From the NCBI GenBank assembly GCA_039989855.1, contig JBDXGZ010000023.1, positions 356,810 to 420,809 of the forward strand: a stretch of DNA of 64,000 bases, read 5' to 3'. The number at the start of each line of letters is the position of its first letter. Position 1 is the first letter of the stretch. This DNA comes from CALFVT01 sp039989855. GTDB taxonomy: Bacteria; Pseudomonadota; Alphaproteobacteria; Caulobacterales; Maricaulaceae. The translations under genes were made by a program, and so were the position numbers. Below are positions 52,006 through 60,332 of the stretch, one piece after another. The notes beneath the pieces were generated by a model. It did no database searches. It was not told the DNA's origin and saw only the letters and a program-made list of their open reading frames with translations.

Positions 52006-54630
52006 ATGAAATATATCTTTAATGCCTTAAAAATTGGGGCCGCAATTACGATCGCTTCGACACTTTTAATTTCGGCAACTGAGCAAGCTTTTGCCAATGG
52101 CCCCGCAGGTAGTTCTACGGATCAAGTCTCTAAGTTCCGTCAACTAGGTACGGAGCTTCCCTCGCCGAATGTCTACCGTAGTGCATCTGGCGCGCCTGGC
52201 CCAGGCTATTGGCAGCAACAGGTCGATTACAATATGGATGTGACTCTCGATGAGGATAAAAAGCGCATCATAGCATCTGAAGTCATCCAATATACCAATA
52301 ATTCCCCTGATACTTTACGTTATCTCTGGGTCGCTCTTGATCAAAATCGTTTCAAAGACGGGTCTATGGCCCGCATGAGTGAAGTCGCCTCTGCGGCAGG
52401 TACACGCCGTGACCGTGCAGGCTCAGGTGATAGCTATAGTTTCGCAGCTCTTATGCGGGCTCAAGGGTTTGCTGATCAAAATCACGGATTTGAGTTTAAA
52501 CTTGTCGGGGACGGCAGCGGAAACCCGCTCGAATATACGATTAATGACACGATGATGCGGATTGAGCTCGATCCACCTCTTGAAGCTGGAACGAGCACGT
52601 CTCTACGTATTGATTGGGAACATAACATCATCGACGAAGTCAATATTGGCGGCCGAGGCGGTTGGGAATATTTCGAAGAGGACGACAATTATATCTTTGG
52701 CCTCGCGCAATGGTTCCCGCGTCTCGCCTCTTACACGGATTACACAGGCTGGCAGAATAAACAGTTTTTAGGACGAGGTGAGTTTACCCTCGAATTTGGC
52801 GATTACGAGGTCAATTTGACCGTTCCTGCTGACCATATTGTTTCTTCGACAGGCGTTTTGCAAAACCCACGTCAAGTTCTTACGGCAGAGCAACGTAGCC
52901 GTTTGGACAAAGCGAATACGAAAGAGCCTATTTTCATCGTCACGCCTGAAGAAGCTAAGGATAATGAAAAATCTAAAGCAAGAGGGACAAAGACTTGGAA
53001 ATTCAAAGCCGAGAACGTCCGTGATTTTGCGTGGTCGTCTTCGCGCAAATATATCTGGGATGCGATGTTGTTTGAGCAAGATGACGAGAAAAATCCTGTC
53101 GTTACAGCTATGTCATTCTATCCGAATGAGGCAGAGCCGATTTGGTCTAAATATTCAACACACGCTGTCGTTCACACGATGGATGTTTATAATAAATTCT
53201 CATTCAACTATCCCTACCCTGTCGCCCAATCTGTGAATTCGTGGGAGCGCGGCGGCATGGAGTATCCAATGATTACCTTCAACGGATATCGTCCAACACC
53301 CGGAAAAGACGGAGAAGAGCCTACCTATTCCCGTAATACAAAATACGGCCTTATCGGCGTTATCATTCACGAAGTTGGCCACATCTATTTCCCTATGACA
53401 GTCAATTCTGACGAGCGCCGTTGGACATGGATGGATGAAGGCCTTAATACCTTCCTTGAATATATGGCGGAATATGAGTGGGAAGAAAACTTCCCAATCC
53501 GTGGGGGCTTTCAAAACCCACTCGATCAGATCACACGCTACATGCAAAGCTCTAATCAAGTACCGATCATGACGCAGTCTGATAGTGTCCTCCAGTTCGG
53601 TCCCAATGCTTATGCTAAGCCTGCGGCCGCGCTGATTGTGCTTCGTGAAACCGTTATGGGCCGCGAGCAATTTGATTACGCGTTCCGTGAATATTCACGC
53701 CGTTGGAAGTTTAAGCGTCCAACGCCAGCTGACTTCTTCCGCACGATGGAAGACGCCTCTGCTGTAGACCTTGATTGGTTCTGGCGCGGTTGGTTCTTTG
53801 ATACAGGCTATGTCGATATGGGTATCTCTAGCGTACGCGAATATCGTATTTCCACTCAAGATCCTGAGAGTGAATTCGATAAAGACCGCTCTGAAGATGC
53901 GGAACGTTATCCTGAAAATATTGTTCAACGCCGCAACCGCGATGAAGGCATTGAGCCTTATATTGAGCGTTTCCCAGACACAGTGGATTTCTATAATGAA
54001 AATGACAAATTTACTGTCTCCAATAAAGACCGTAACAAGTTTAAATCCTTTATTGATGATTTAAAAGAGGACGAAAAAGCTGCCTATGAGCGGGCTTTAG
54101 ACGAAAAGCCTTATATCTATTTTATCGACTTCAATAATCACGGTGGGTTAATTTCTCCGCTTCCGCTTACGCTTACCTATGCGGACGGTGAAACAGAAGA
54201 GCTTATGATACCTGCAGAAATTTGGCGTCGTAACACCTCAGACGTCACGAAACTCATCGTTCGTAACAAAAAGATTGAAAAAATAGACCTTGATGCCGCT
54301 CACCAAACGGCTGATGCTGACTATGATAACAATAGCTTTCCACCTGCTATTCGGTCGTCTCGCCTAGAGTTGTTTAAGTCTAACCGTAGTCGTAGCAGCC
54401 TCATGGCAGATATGCTTGTCGAGCTTAAAACTGATGATGATAAGGATGAAGCCAAGTCGTCAGATAAAATGGTTCCTATTAAGGATGGTGACATCGACAG
54501 TGCAAAGTCAGATGTTGCAAAATCGACGGATACAAAAGATAAAGACACGATGAAAAAACCTTTATCTAAGAAAGATCAAAAATCCCTCAGTAAAACTTTG
54601 AAACGCCTACTTGGTAAAGATAAAAACTAG
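52006..54630 (+). CDS. Periplasmic M1-type metallopeptidase
   Basis: Protein of 874 aa with a signal peptide (cleavage near AFANG). The N-terminal beta domain (YNMDVTLDEDKKRIIASEVIQYTNNS) and catalytic domain with IIHEVGHIYFP (zinc His455, His459, catalytic Glu456) and WMDEGLNTFLEYMAE (third ligand Glu) show a gluzincin of the M1 family. The substrate-side loop FNGYRPTP differs from the GAMEN of classic aminopeptidases, so the activity is probably different. The last 60 residues are a Lys/Asp/Ser-rich tail. It lies six bases before a DUF6702 gene and probably acts with it. Confidence 0.88.
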   Translation: MKYIFNALKIGAAITIASTLLISATEQAFANGPAGSSTDQVSKFRQLGTELPSPNVYRSASGAPGPGYWQQQVDYNMDVTLDEDKKRIIASEVIQYTNNSPDTLRYLWVALDQNRFKDGSMARMSEVASAAGTRRDRAGSGDSYSFAALMRAQGFADQNHGFEFKLVGDGSGNPLEYTINDTMMRIELDPPLEAGTSTSLRIDWEHNIIDEVNIGGRGGWEYFEEDDNYIFGLAQWFPRLASYTDYTGWQNKQFLGRGEFTLEFGDYEVNLTVPADHIVSSTGVLQNPRQVLTAEQRSRLDKANTKEPIFIVTPEEAKDNEKSKARGTKTWKFKAENVRDFAWSSSRKYIWDAMLFEQDDEKNPVVTAMSFYPNEAEPIWSKYSTHAVVHTMDVYNKFSFNYPYPVAQSVNSWERGGMEYPMITFNGYRPTPGKDGEEPTYSRNTKYGLIGVIIHEVGHIYFPMTVNSDERRWTWMDEGLNTFLEYMAEYEWEENFPIRGGFQNPLDQITRYMQSSNQVPIMTQSDSVLQFGPNAYAKPAAALIVLRETVMGREQFDYAFREYSRRWKFKRPTPADFFRTMEDASAVDLDWFWRGWFFDTGYVDMGISSVREYRISTQDPESEFDKDRSEDAERYPENIVQRRNRDEGIEPYIERFPDTVDFYNENDKFTVSNKDRNKFKSFIDDLKEDEKAAYERALDEKPYIYFIDFNNHGGLISPLPLTLTYADGETEELMIPAEIWRRNTSDVTKLIVRNKKIEKIDLDAAHQTADADYDNNSFPPAIRSSRLELFKSNRSRSSLMADMLVELKTDDDKDEAKSSDKMVPIKDGDIDSAKSDVAKSTDTKDKDTMKKPLSKKDQKSLSKTLKRLLGKDKN

Positions 54631-54635
54631 CCTCT

Positions 54636-55151
54636 ATGCTAACACGGCGGCTATTTAAAAAACTCACAATCGCTGGCTTCATGGCCAGTGCATTAGGCTT
54701 ATCGGTTATGGCAAGCGCTCACCGGGAGGCCGCCTCAACCACCGAAATTAAATGGTCGGATACGGATCAAAGCATCCACGTCACTCACATTATGCATACG
54801 CATGATGCACAGCGCGCATTATTTCACGCGGGCAAGCTTGATAAGCCTGACCTCACCCCGCTAAAGGCCCAAGCCATACTCGCGCTTTATATGAGCAACA
54901 ATTTTTCCATAACAGTTGAAGAGCAAACCGTTCCCCTTACCATTATTGGAGCTGAAATCATTGGCCGCAGCACCTATGTTTACCACGAAGCTATTGTTTC
55001 AGACAAACCTGAAAGTGTGACCGTTGACGCACATATGTTTCAAAACATTATAGATGATTTCATCAATCATATTGATATTAAGAGAGCTGACGGTACGGAA
55101 TCGTATCGACAAATAAAGAACAGCCCCCCTATTACATTCACTTTTAAATAA
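54636..55151 (+). CDS. DUF6702-like secreted protein
   Basis: Protein of 171 aa with an N-terminal signal segment (GFMASALGLSVMASAHRE). The mature part starts HREAASTTEIKWSDTDQSIHVTHIMHTHDAQRAL, has a block of paired strands, and resembles DUF6702, a small secreted family that often follows M1-type peptidase genes. It has no cysteine and no enzymatic motif. Tight linkage to the peptidase (five bases) suggests a partner or inhibitor role, which is inference. Confidence 0.65.
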   Translation: MLTRRLFKKLTIAGFMASALGLSVMASAHREAASTTEIKWSDTDQSIHVTHIMHTHDAQRALFHAGKLDKPDLTPLKAQAILALYMSNNFSITVEEQTVPLTIIGAEIIGRSTYVYHEAIVSDKPESVTVDAHMFQNIIDDFINHIDIKRADGTESYRQIKNSPPITFTFK

Positions 55152-55206
55152 CGCCCTCTCATAATATTTACTTGCCCTCAAGCCCGCAATTGCTAACAAA
55201 TAGAGC

Positions 55207-55836
55207 ATGATTACGGTTCACCATCTCAATAATTCGCGCTCTCAAAGAGTTCTCTGGATTCTCGAAGAATTGGAGATCGATTACCAAATCAAACATTATA
55301 CGCGTGACCCGCAAACAAGCCGCGCCCCAATTGAGCTGAAAACAATCCATCCTCTCGGAAAATCCCCCGTGATTACAGATGGTGATAAAACCATCGCAGA
55401 GACCGGGACGATTGTTGAATATCTCCTGCGAACTTACGGCAAAGGCCGTTTGGTTCCTGATACAGATACAGACGCCTATGATGACTATGAACACTTCATG
55501 CATTTTGCTGAAGGCTCTGCCATGTTGCCGCTTCTCCTCGCACTTTACACAGGCTATCTCGGGGACGCGGCCCAACCGATACAGCCGATGATTATGTCCG
55601 AGATCAAAGCCATATTCGATTACGTAGAATATCACCTCATTCGAAGCGAATATTTCGCGGGTGACGAGCTGAGCGGCGCAGACATCATGATGATATTCCC
55701 TCTTGAAGCGGCCAATGCACGCGGCCGCCTTAAAGGCTATGAAGCCTGCCAAGACTATGTCGCTAAAATCCATAAACGCGCCGCCTATCAGGCCGCCTTG
55801 GAAAAGGGTGGAGATTATGCCTACGGCCCGGGGTAA
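55207..55836 (+). CDS. Glutathione S-transferase family protein
   Basis: Protein of 209 aa with a thioredoxin-like N-terminal half (ITVHHLNNSRSQRVLWILEELEIDYQIK), the family cis-Pro GKSPVITDGDKTIAETGTIVEYLL, and an all-helical C-terminal domain (ELSGADIMMIFPLEAA). Ser11/Ser12-type residues (NNSRSQR) could activate glutathione. It is probably a detoxification enzyme. It overlaps no neighbour but lies close to the VOC gene. Confidence 0.9.
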   Translation: MITVHHLNNSRSQRVLWILEELEIDYQIKHYTRDPQTSRAPIELKTIHPLGKSPVITDGDKTIAETGTIVEYLLRTYGKGRLVPDTDTDAYDDYEHFMHFAEGSAMLPLLLALYTGYLGDAAQPIQPMIMSEIKAIFDYVEYHLIRSEYFAGDELSGADIMMIFPLEAANARGRLKGYEACQDYVAKIHKRAAYQAALEKGGDYAYGPG

Positions 55837-55847
55837 AGGTGATAAGC

Positions 55848-56264
55848 ATGACCGTTTTTCATCTCGCCTACCCCGTTAAAGATAAAGAAATTACCCGGCA
55901 GTTTTACTCAGAGATCCTCGGTTGTATCCAAGGGCGCGAGGCAGAGACATGGATTGATTTTAACTTCTTTGGCCATCAGGTCAGCTTCCATGTCAGACCA
56001 GATGCGTTTACCGCTCCTGAGCCTACCAATATAGTCGACGATAAAGACGTCCCTGTCCGTCACTTCGGAACGGTGCTCGCATGGCAAGATTGGCACGCGC
56101 TTAAAGACCGTTTAGAGGCGCGCGGTACGGATTTCATCATCGCCCCCTATATTCGTTTCAAAGGCGAGGTCGGCGAACAAGCAACCATGTTCTTCCTCGA
56201 CCCATCAGGCAATGCGCTTGAATTTAAAAGCTTCAAAGACCCAAGCCAGATTTTTGCGACTTAG
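55848..56264 (+). CDS. VOC family protein
   Basis: About 138 aa of the vicinal-oxygen-chelate superfamily: FHLAYPVKDKEITRQFYSEILGC starts the first beta-alpha-beta-beta-beta repeat, and ATMFFLDPSGNALEFKSF ends the second. His in FHLAYP and Glu in NALEFK are the usual metal ligands, with HQVSFHV in between. The ATG at 55848 with AAGGTG upstream is preferred to a GTG at 55839. It is likely a lyase or dioxygenase in detoxification, in an operon with the GST. Confidence 0.88.
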   Translation: MTVFHLAYPVKDKEITRQFYSEILGCIQGREAETWIDFNFFGHQVSFHVRPDAFTAPEPTNIVDDKDVPVRHFGTVLAWQDWHALKDRLEARGTDFIIAPYIRFKGEVGEQATMFFLDPSGNALEFKSFKDPSQIFAT

Positions 56265-56287
56265 GCTATAAAAAGAAGAATAAAATA

Positions 56288-56374
56288 TGGTGCGGGCGGC
56301 CGGAATTGAACCGGCACTCCTATACAGGAACAAGATTTTAAGTCTTGCGTGTCTACCAATTCCACCACGCCCGC
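56288..56374 (-). tRNA. tRNA-Leu (TAA)
   Basis: On the minus strand an 87-base class II tRNA starts with GCGGGCGTGG and ends with CCA. The anticodon arm AAGA-CTTAAAA-TCTT holds TAA, a variable arm separates it from the T arm (GGTTCAATTCC), and the acceptor GCGGGC/GCCCGC closes. Long variable arm plus TAA fit tRNA-Leu. Confidence 0.95.
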
Positions 56375-56409
56375 TGATCTTAATCAAAGACTCATATTTC
56401 GATTACCGC

Positions 56410-57144
56410 TTAGCCATTTGTGAGCCTATTCACAAGGGCTTTTAGCGCTTTTTCCACATCTTTCAAAATTTCAAGGTCTGCGCTGCGTGCAACGAAGTTC
56501 ACACCGCGTAATTCATCGTTGAAAAAGGGGTAACTGCCGATAGAAACACCCGCATATTGGTCTTCGATCTCTGCCAGAGGCTTGGCCGCGTCGCCCTCTC
56601 CTATATTTTCAGCCAGAACTGTGACCGAATGCACCGCCGCCCCACCGTCTATGCGGTGAGCAATATCCGCGAGCATACCTTTCATGATCGACGGAACCCC
56701 TGCGAGGGTAAAGACATTTTCGGTCTGAAAGCCGGGGGCTTGCGAAACAGGGTTTTTAATCAAGCTCGCCCCGTCAGGTATCCGCGCCATGCGCCGCCGC
56801 GCCGCATTAAGGTCGCTCAGCTCATAGCGCGTCAGCAGCTCTTGCACCGCATCTTCGCGCTCTGAAATACCCACGTTAAACGCCGCCGCGACGCAGTCCG
56901 CTGTAATATCATCATGGGTCGGGCCAATGCCGCCCGTCGTAAAGACATAATCAAAGGCTTTCGAAAACGCGCGAATAGTGTTGATGATCGTGTCTGCATC
57001 ATCAGAGATAATCCGCGCCTCACCTACTTGCACCCCGAGCGGCCCCAAAAACCGAGCAATCGTGCCAAGGTTCGTATCTTGCGTACGCCCCGATAAAAGC
57101 TCATCCCCGATGAGGATAATTCCTGCTGTGACTTGTTTACTCAT
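56410..57144 (-). CDS. CinA/MoaB-type molybdopterin-binding domain protein
   Basis: About 244 aa with the N-terminal CinA domain: GIILIGDELLSGRTQDTNLG, FTTGGIGPTHDDITADCVAAAF (ligand-binding GGIGPTHDD) and LPDGA-like IPDGASLIKNPVSQAPGF. The C-terminal nicotinamide amidase part of full CinA is absent. The domain binds a molybdopterin-like or ADP-ribose-type ligand. The ATG at 57144 is preferred to one 12 bases upstream. It is separate from the following hypothetical gene. Confidence 0.85.
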   Translation of the reverse strand: MSKQVTAGIILIGDELLSGRTQDTNLGTIARFLGPLGVQVGEARIISDDADTIINTIRAFSKAFDYVFTTGGIGPTHDDITADCVAAAFNVGISEREDAVQELLTRYELSDLNAARRRMARIPDGASLIKNPVSQAPGFQTENVFTLAGVPSIMKGMLADIAHRIDGGAAVHSVTVLAENIGEGDAAKPLAEIEDQYAGVSIGSYPFFNDELRGVNFVARSADLEILKDVEKALKALVNRLTNG

Positions 57145-57206
57145 ATTTTTTCTCACGTCTTAAGCCCATGAAGCTAGATTTAATCACCTTACGTTCAACA
57201 CGGTTG

Positions 57207-57650
57207 TTATGCACCCAAATTATCCGTCCTAAACGGTAATTTTTTAAGGTTAGGTTCAACCCAAAATTTACGCGCCTTAACTGAAAACAACACATCTTTA
57301 CTCCAGTAAGACAATGGCCAATCAGACTGACCATATTTAGACGTAAGCAATTTATGTAAAGCGTTCAGTAAGGACGGCGAACCCTCAACAATAAAGACAC
57401 GCGTTGCGCATAAGGAGGCCATCGTAATAGTGTGATGATACCCTTCGTTATCCGTATTCTGAACCCCTGTTGCTTTATTATACGCCCTAATGATCTGAGG
57501 CATGTCCTTAAACGCATCAACCCCTCTCTCAGATAATATAGCAATAGCGGAGGCAAAATGAGCCTCATGGGTCCACTCGTCTTTCGGCAAAGTATGGTTA
57601 CATATTCCGTACAATATGCGTTTAATGTCTAGGTCTGAATTAATACTCAT
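57207..57650 (-). CDS. Conserved hypothetical protein
   Basis: Protein of 147 aa with conserved-looking blocks: LPKDEWTHEAHFASAIAILSERG, RAYNKATGVQNTDNEGYHHTITMAS, and a C-terminal SYWSKDVLFSVKARKFWVEPNLKKLPF. His and Glu in THEAH and GYHH could bind a metal, but no catalytic pattern is secure. Related uncharacterised proteins with THEAH and GYHET are known to me in many bacteria. It faces a structured intergenic region. Confidence 0.6.
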   Translation of the reverse strand: MSINSDLDIKRILYGICNHTLPKDEWTHEAHFASAIAILSERGVDAFKDMPQIIRAYNKATGVQNTDNEGYHHTITMASLCATRVFIVEGSPSLLNALHKLLTSKYGQSDWPLSYWSKDVLFSVKARKFWVEPNLKKLPFRTDNLGA

Positions 57651-57691
57651 GGTTATTTCCTTTTATGACCGCGGTAGGACATAAAAGAAAG

Positions 57692-57708
57692 CCCACCGCA
57701 TTGGTGGG
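57692..57708. other. Short perfect hairpin CCCACC/GGTGGG
   Basis: CCCACC (57692-57697) and GGTGGG (57703-57708) with a five-base loop, followed on the plus strand by GTTTTG. No plus-strand gene ends here, and on the minus strand it lies upstream of the hypothetical gene, so it may be a leader structure or the end of an unseen small RNA. Confidence 0.4.
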
Positions 57709-57762
57709 GTTTTGAATGAGAAGAAATTATATTTTACTGAGTATGAGTAGATATAATTTCAG

Positions 57763-57830
57763 CATGCACAAAAGGAACCACCAAATATGAATGGTTGTGT
57801 TGTTGCAGTTTTGACATCAACTTGTGCATG
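57763..57830. other. Structured three-way-junction-like element
   Basis: A perfect 9-base pair (CATGCACAA at 57763-57771 with TTGTGCATG at 57822-57830) encloses two inner stems, AACCA/TGGTT and GTTG/CAAC, so the region can fold as a three-way junction. It lies in the 234-base gap between the divergent hypothetical gene and sfsA, in AT-rich sequence with no ORF. It could be a small RNA, a leader of either gene, or a protein-binding palindrome. Confidence 0.4.
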
Positions 57831-57884
57831 AAGATAATATGACTGAATTTACACTAAAATACAAATCATTATGAAAATGAAAAT

Positions 57885-58583
57885 ATGAAATTCCCCGCTC
57901 CCATAGAAAAAGGCCGCCTTGTGCAGCGTTATAAGCGCTTTTTGGCGGATATAGATCTGGGCGGAAACGTCATCACCGCTCACTGCGCCAACCCTGGGTC
58001 TATGATGGGACTTAAGGAAAGCGGCTCAACTGTCTGGGTGACGCCTGCGAATAACCCGAAACGCAAACTTCAATATGATTGGCAAGTGATTGAGGTCGGC
58101 GCAGCCAAAGTCTGCATCAATACGGGACTTGCGAATAAAATCGTACATGAAGCCTTGCGCACGCAAGCCGTCCCTCACCTCGCGGCTTACAGCACCATCA
58201 CGCCCGAACAAAAATACGGCGAGAATAGCCGTATTGATTTCCTGCTGACCGAAGCGGGCCTGCCAGATTGTTACGTCGAAGTGAAAAGCGTGACCTTGTC
58301 CCGAGAGGCCGCCCTTGCCAGTTTTCCCGACAGTAAAACCACGCGCGGGACAAAGCACCTTAATGAATTGGCGAGTATGGCGAGCACGGGCCACCGCGCG
58401 GTGATGCTCTACCTCGTCAACCGAACCGATTGCACGCACTTCACCCTCGCCGCCGATATTGACCCTGATTACGCCGCCGCTTTTGACGCCGCCAAAGCTG
58501 CGGGAGTTGAGGCCTATGCTTATCGTGTCGACATCACGCCAAGCGGCATCATACTGACAACGGAACTCCCCATAGACATTTGA
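57885..58583 (+). CDS. sfsA: Sugar fermentation stimulation protein homologue
   Basis: Protein of 232 aa: FPAPIEKGRLVQRYKRFLADIDLGGNVITAHCANPGSMMGL at the N-terminus, RIDFLLTE and CYVEVKSVTL in the middle, FPDSKTTRGTKHLNELASM with nuclease-like (PD-D/ExK) residues, and RVDITPSGI at the end. SfsA has a proposed nuclease-like fold and an OB-like N-terminus, but its role remains unclear. It is followed by map and radC, the usual alphaproteobacterial order. Confidence 0.92.
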   Translation: MKFPAPIEKGRLVQRYKRFLADIDLGGNVITAHCANPGSMMGLKESGSTVWVTPANNPKRKLQYDWQVIEVGAAKVCINTGLANKIVHEALRTQAVPHLAAYSTITPEQKYGENSRIDFLLTEAGLPDCYVEVKSVTLSREAALASFPDSKTTRGTKHLNELASMASTGHRAVMLYLVNRTDCTHFTLAADIDPDYAAAFDAAKAAGVEAYAYRVDITPSGIILTTELPIDI

Positions 58584-58641
58584 TACATATTTTAGCGTTT
58601 AAGAGCTTGGCATTTCAGATCACAGGCTGATAAGAAGGCGT

Positions 58642-59463
58642 ATGAATTATATTGACGCCGACACATCCCCTGAAATGCGCGACGGAGCGATTAAGCTCCA
58701 TAAGCCCGAAGACTTTGAAGGCATGCGTAAAGCGGGCCGTTTAGCGGCTGAGTGCCTCGATATGCTCACAAGCGAAGTCACGCCCGGCGTCACGACAGAG
58801 CATCTCGATAATCTGTCACGCGAATTTGTCTTAGATCACGGCGCGCTGCCTGCGTGTCTAGGCTACCGTGGCTATCAGCATACGGTCTGCACCTCGGTCA
58901 ATCATGTGGTTTGCCACGGTATCCCCTCACCGAAGCCCCTTAAGAACGGCGACATCGTCAATATTGACGTGACCGTCATTGTTGACGGCTGGCACGGCGA
59001 TACGTCGCGCATGTACCCTGTTGGCGAGATCAACCGCCGCGCGGAACGCTTGATCAATATTACTTACGATAGTCTGATGCTGGGCATCGCGGCCGTGAAG
59101 CCTGGCAACACAACAGGCGATATTGGCGCAGCCATTCAACGCTTTGCCGAAGCCGAGCGCTGCTCTGTGGTGCAAGATTTCTGTGGCCATGGTCTAGGCC
59201 GTCTGTTCCATGATAGTCCCAACATCCTCCACTATGGTCGCCCGGGCCAAGGTGAGGTTCTGAAAGAAGGCATGTTCTTCACCATTGAACCGATGATAAA
59301 TTTAGGCCGCCCCGACGTTAAAATTTTGTCGGACGGATGGACAGCCGTGACGCGCGATAGAAAACTGACCGCGCAATTTGAACATTCCCTCGGCGTGACC
59401 AAAGATGGGTGTGAGATTTTCACAGGCTCCCCGAAAGAGCTGCATAAGCCACCTTACCTATAA
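58642..59463 (+). CDS. map: Type I methionine aminopeptidase
   Basis: Protein of 273 aa that removes N-terminal Met from new proteins. The metal ligands are visible in VNIDVTVIVDGWHGDTSRM (two Asp), CGHGLGRLFHDSP (His), FTIEPMINLG (Glu) and AQFEHSLGVT (Glu). Substrate-side HxVCHGIPSP (NHVVCHGIPSP) is normal. The first 20 residues form a family-typical N-terminal tail. It precedes radC by ten bases. Confidence 0.96.
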   Translation: MNYIDADTSPEMRDGAIKLHKPEDFEGMRKAGRLAAECLDMLTSEVTPGVTTEHLDNLSREFVLDHGALPACLGYRGYQHTVCTSVNHVVCHGIPSPKPLKNGDIVNIDVTVIVDGWHGDTSRMYPVGEINRRAERLINITYDSLMLGIAAVKPGNTTGDIGAAIQRFAEAERCSVVQDFCGHGLGRLFHDSPNILHYGRPGQGEVLKEGMFFTIEPMINLGRPDVKILSDGWTAVTRDRKLTAQFEHSLGVTKDGCEIFTGSPKELHKPPYL

Positions 59464-59473
59464 TAGGTCTGGT

Positions 59474-60172
59474 GTGAGTTCAGAGACTGATAAGACAGCC
59501 AAACCTCATTATCACGGCCACCGTGACCGCCTCCGCGCGCGCTTTGCGGAAAAAGGCGCTGACGCTCTCGCCGATTATGAATTGCTAGAGCTGTACCTTT
59601 TTCGCTCCATTCCCCGTCGTGACATAAAGCCCATCGCCAAAGCCCTGATCACCCGATTTGGCAGTTTCGCTGAGGTCATTTCCGCGCCGATTGAACAGCT
59701 GACCGAGATCAAAGGCATTAGCGAAAATATCGCGCTTGATTTGAAGGTCATACGCGCCGCTGCAACAAAGCTCAGCCAAGAGAGTATCTTAGGCCGCCCT
59801 ATTCTCTCAAGCTGGTCAGCCCTGCTTGATTATTGCCGTAGCGCTATGCAATTTGAACGCAAAGAACAGTTTCGTGTTTTGTTCCTCGACAAAAAGAACA
59901 GATTAATTGCCGATGAAATCCTCGGCAGCGGAACCGTTGACCGCGCACCCGTGTACCCACGCGAAGTGATGAAGCGCGCCCTGACACTCGAGGCGACAGC
60001 GATTATCCTCGCTCATAACCACCCATCTGGTGACCCAACGCCGAGCCAAAGCGACATTAATATGACCAATGATATTGTAGAGGCCATGAAACCCATCGGC
60101 ATTACCGTACATGATCACCTTATCATAGGGCGAGATAATATTGCGAGCTTCCGGACATTAGGGTTGATGTAA
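59474..60172 (+). CDS. radC: RadC-family JAB domain protein
   Basis: About 232 aa. An N-terminal helix-hairpin-helix-like part (PIEQLTEIKGISENIALDLKVIRAA) precedes the JAMM/MPN+ domain with ILAHNHPSGDPTPSQSD (zinc His, His, Asp) and its upstream Glu. The start is read as the GTG at 59474 right after the map stop; the longer frame to 59405 lies inside map. The biochemical role of RadC is not settled. Confidence 0.9.
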   Translation: MSSETDKTAKPHYHGHRDRLRARFAEKGADALADYELLELYLFRSIPRRDIKPIAKALITRFGSFAEVISAPIEQLTEIKGISENIALDLKVIRAAATKLSQESILGRPILSSWSALLDYCRSAMQFERKEQFRVLFLDKKNRLIADEILGSGTVDRAPVYPREVMKRALTLEATAIILAHNHPSGDPTPSQSDINMTNDIVEAMKPIGITVHDHLIIGRDNIASFRTLGLM

Positions 60173-60227
60173 TTCATTATTGGCAAAAATTTACGCCCCC
60201 CCAACAAAAATGTTAGATGACAGTAGG

Positions 60228-60272
60228 CACCATATCGGTCAACGTGACCAAAGGAATACGGGAAACATGGTG
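60228..60272. promoter_or_regulatory. Nested palindromes before the MFS gene
   Basis: GGTCA-ACG-TGACC (60237-60249) is a perfect 5-base palindrome with a three-base centre, inside a larger CACCAT (60228-60233) / ATGGTG (60267-60272) pair. It lies about 60 bases before the transporter start, a position suited to a TetR- or GntR-type operator or a leader hairpin. No regulator gene is adjacent. Confidence 0.35.
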
Positions 60273-60332
60273 TCTGACAAGATTTGAAAAACAAAGTTGG
60301 CAACCACTAATCAAAAACTATGGATGGATGCT

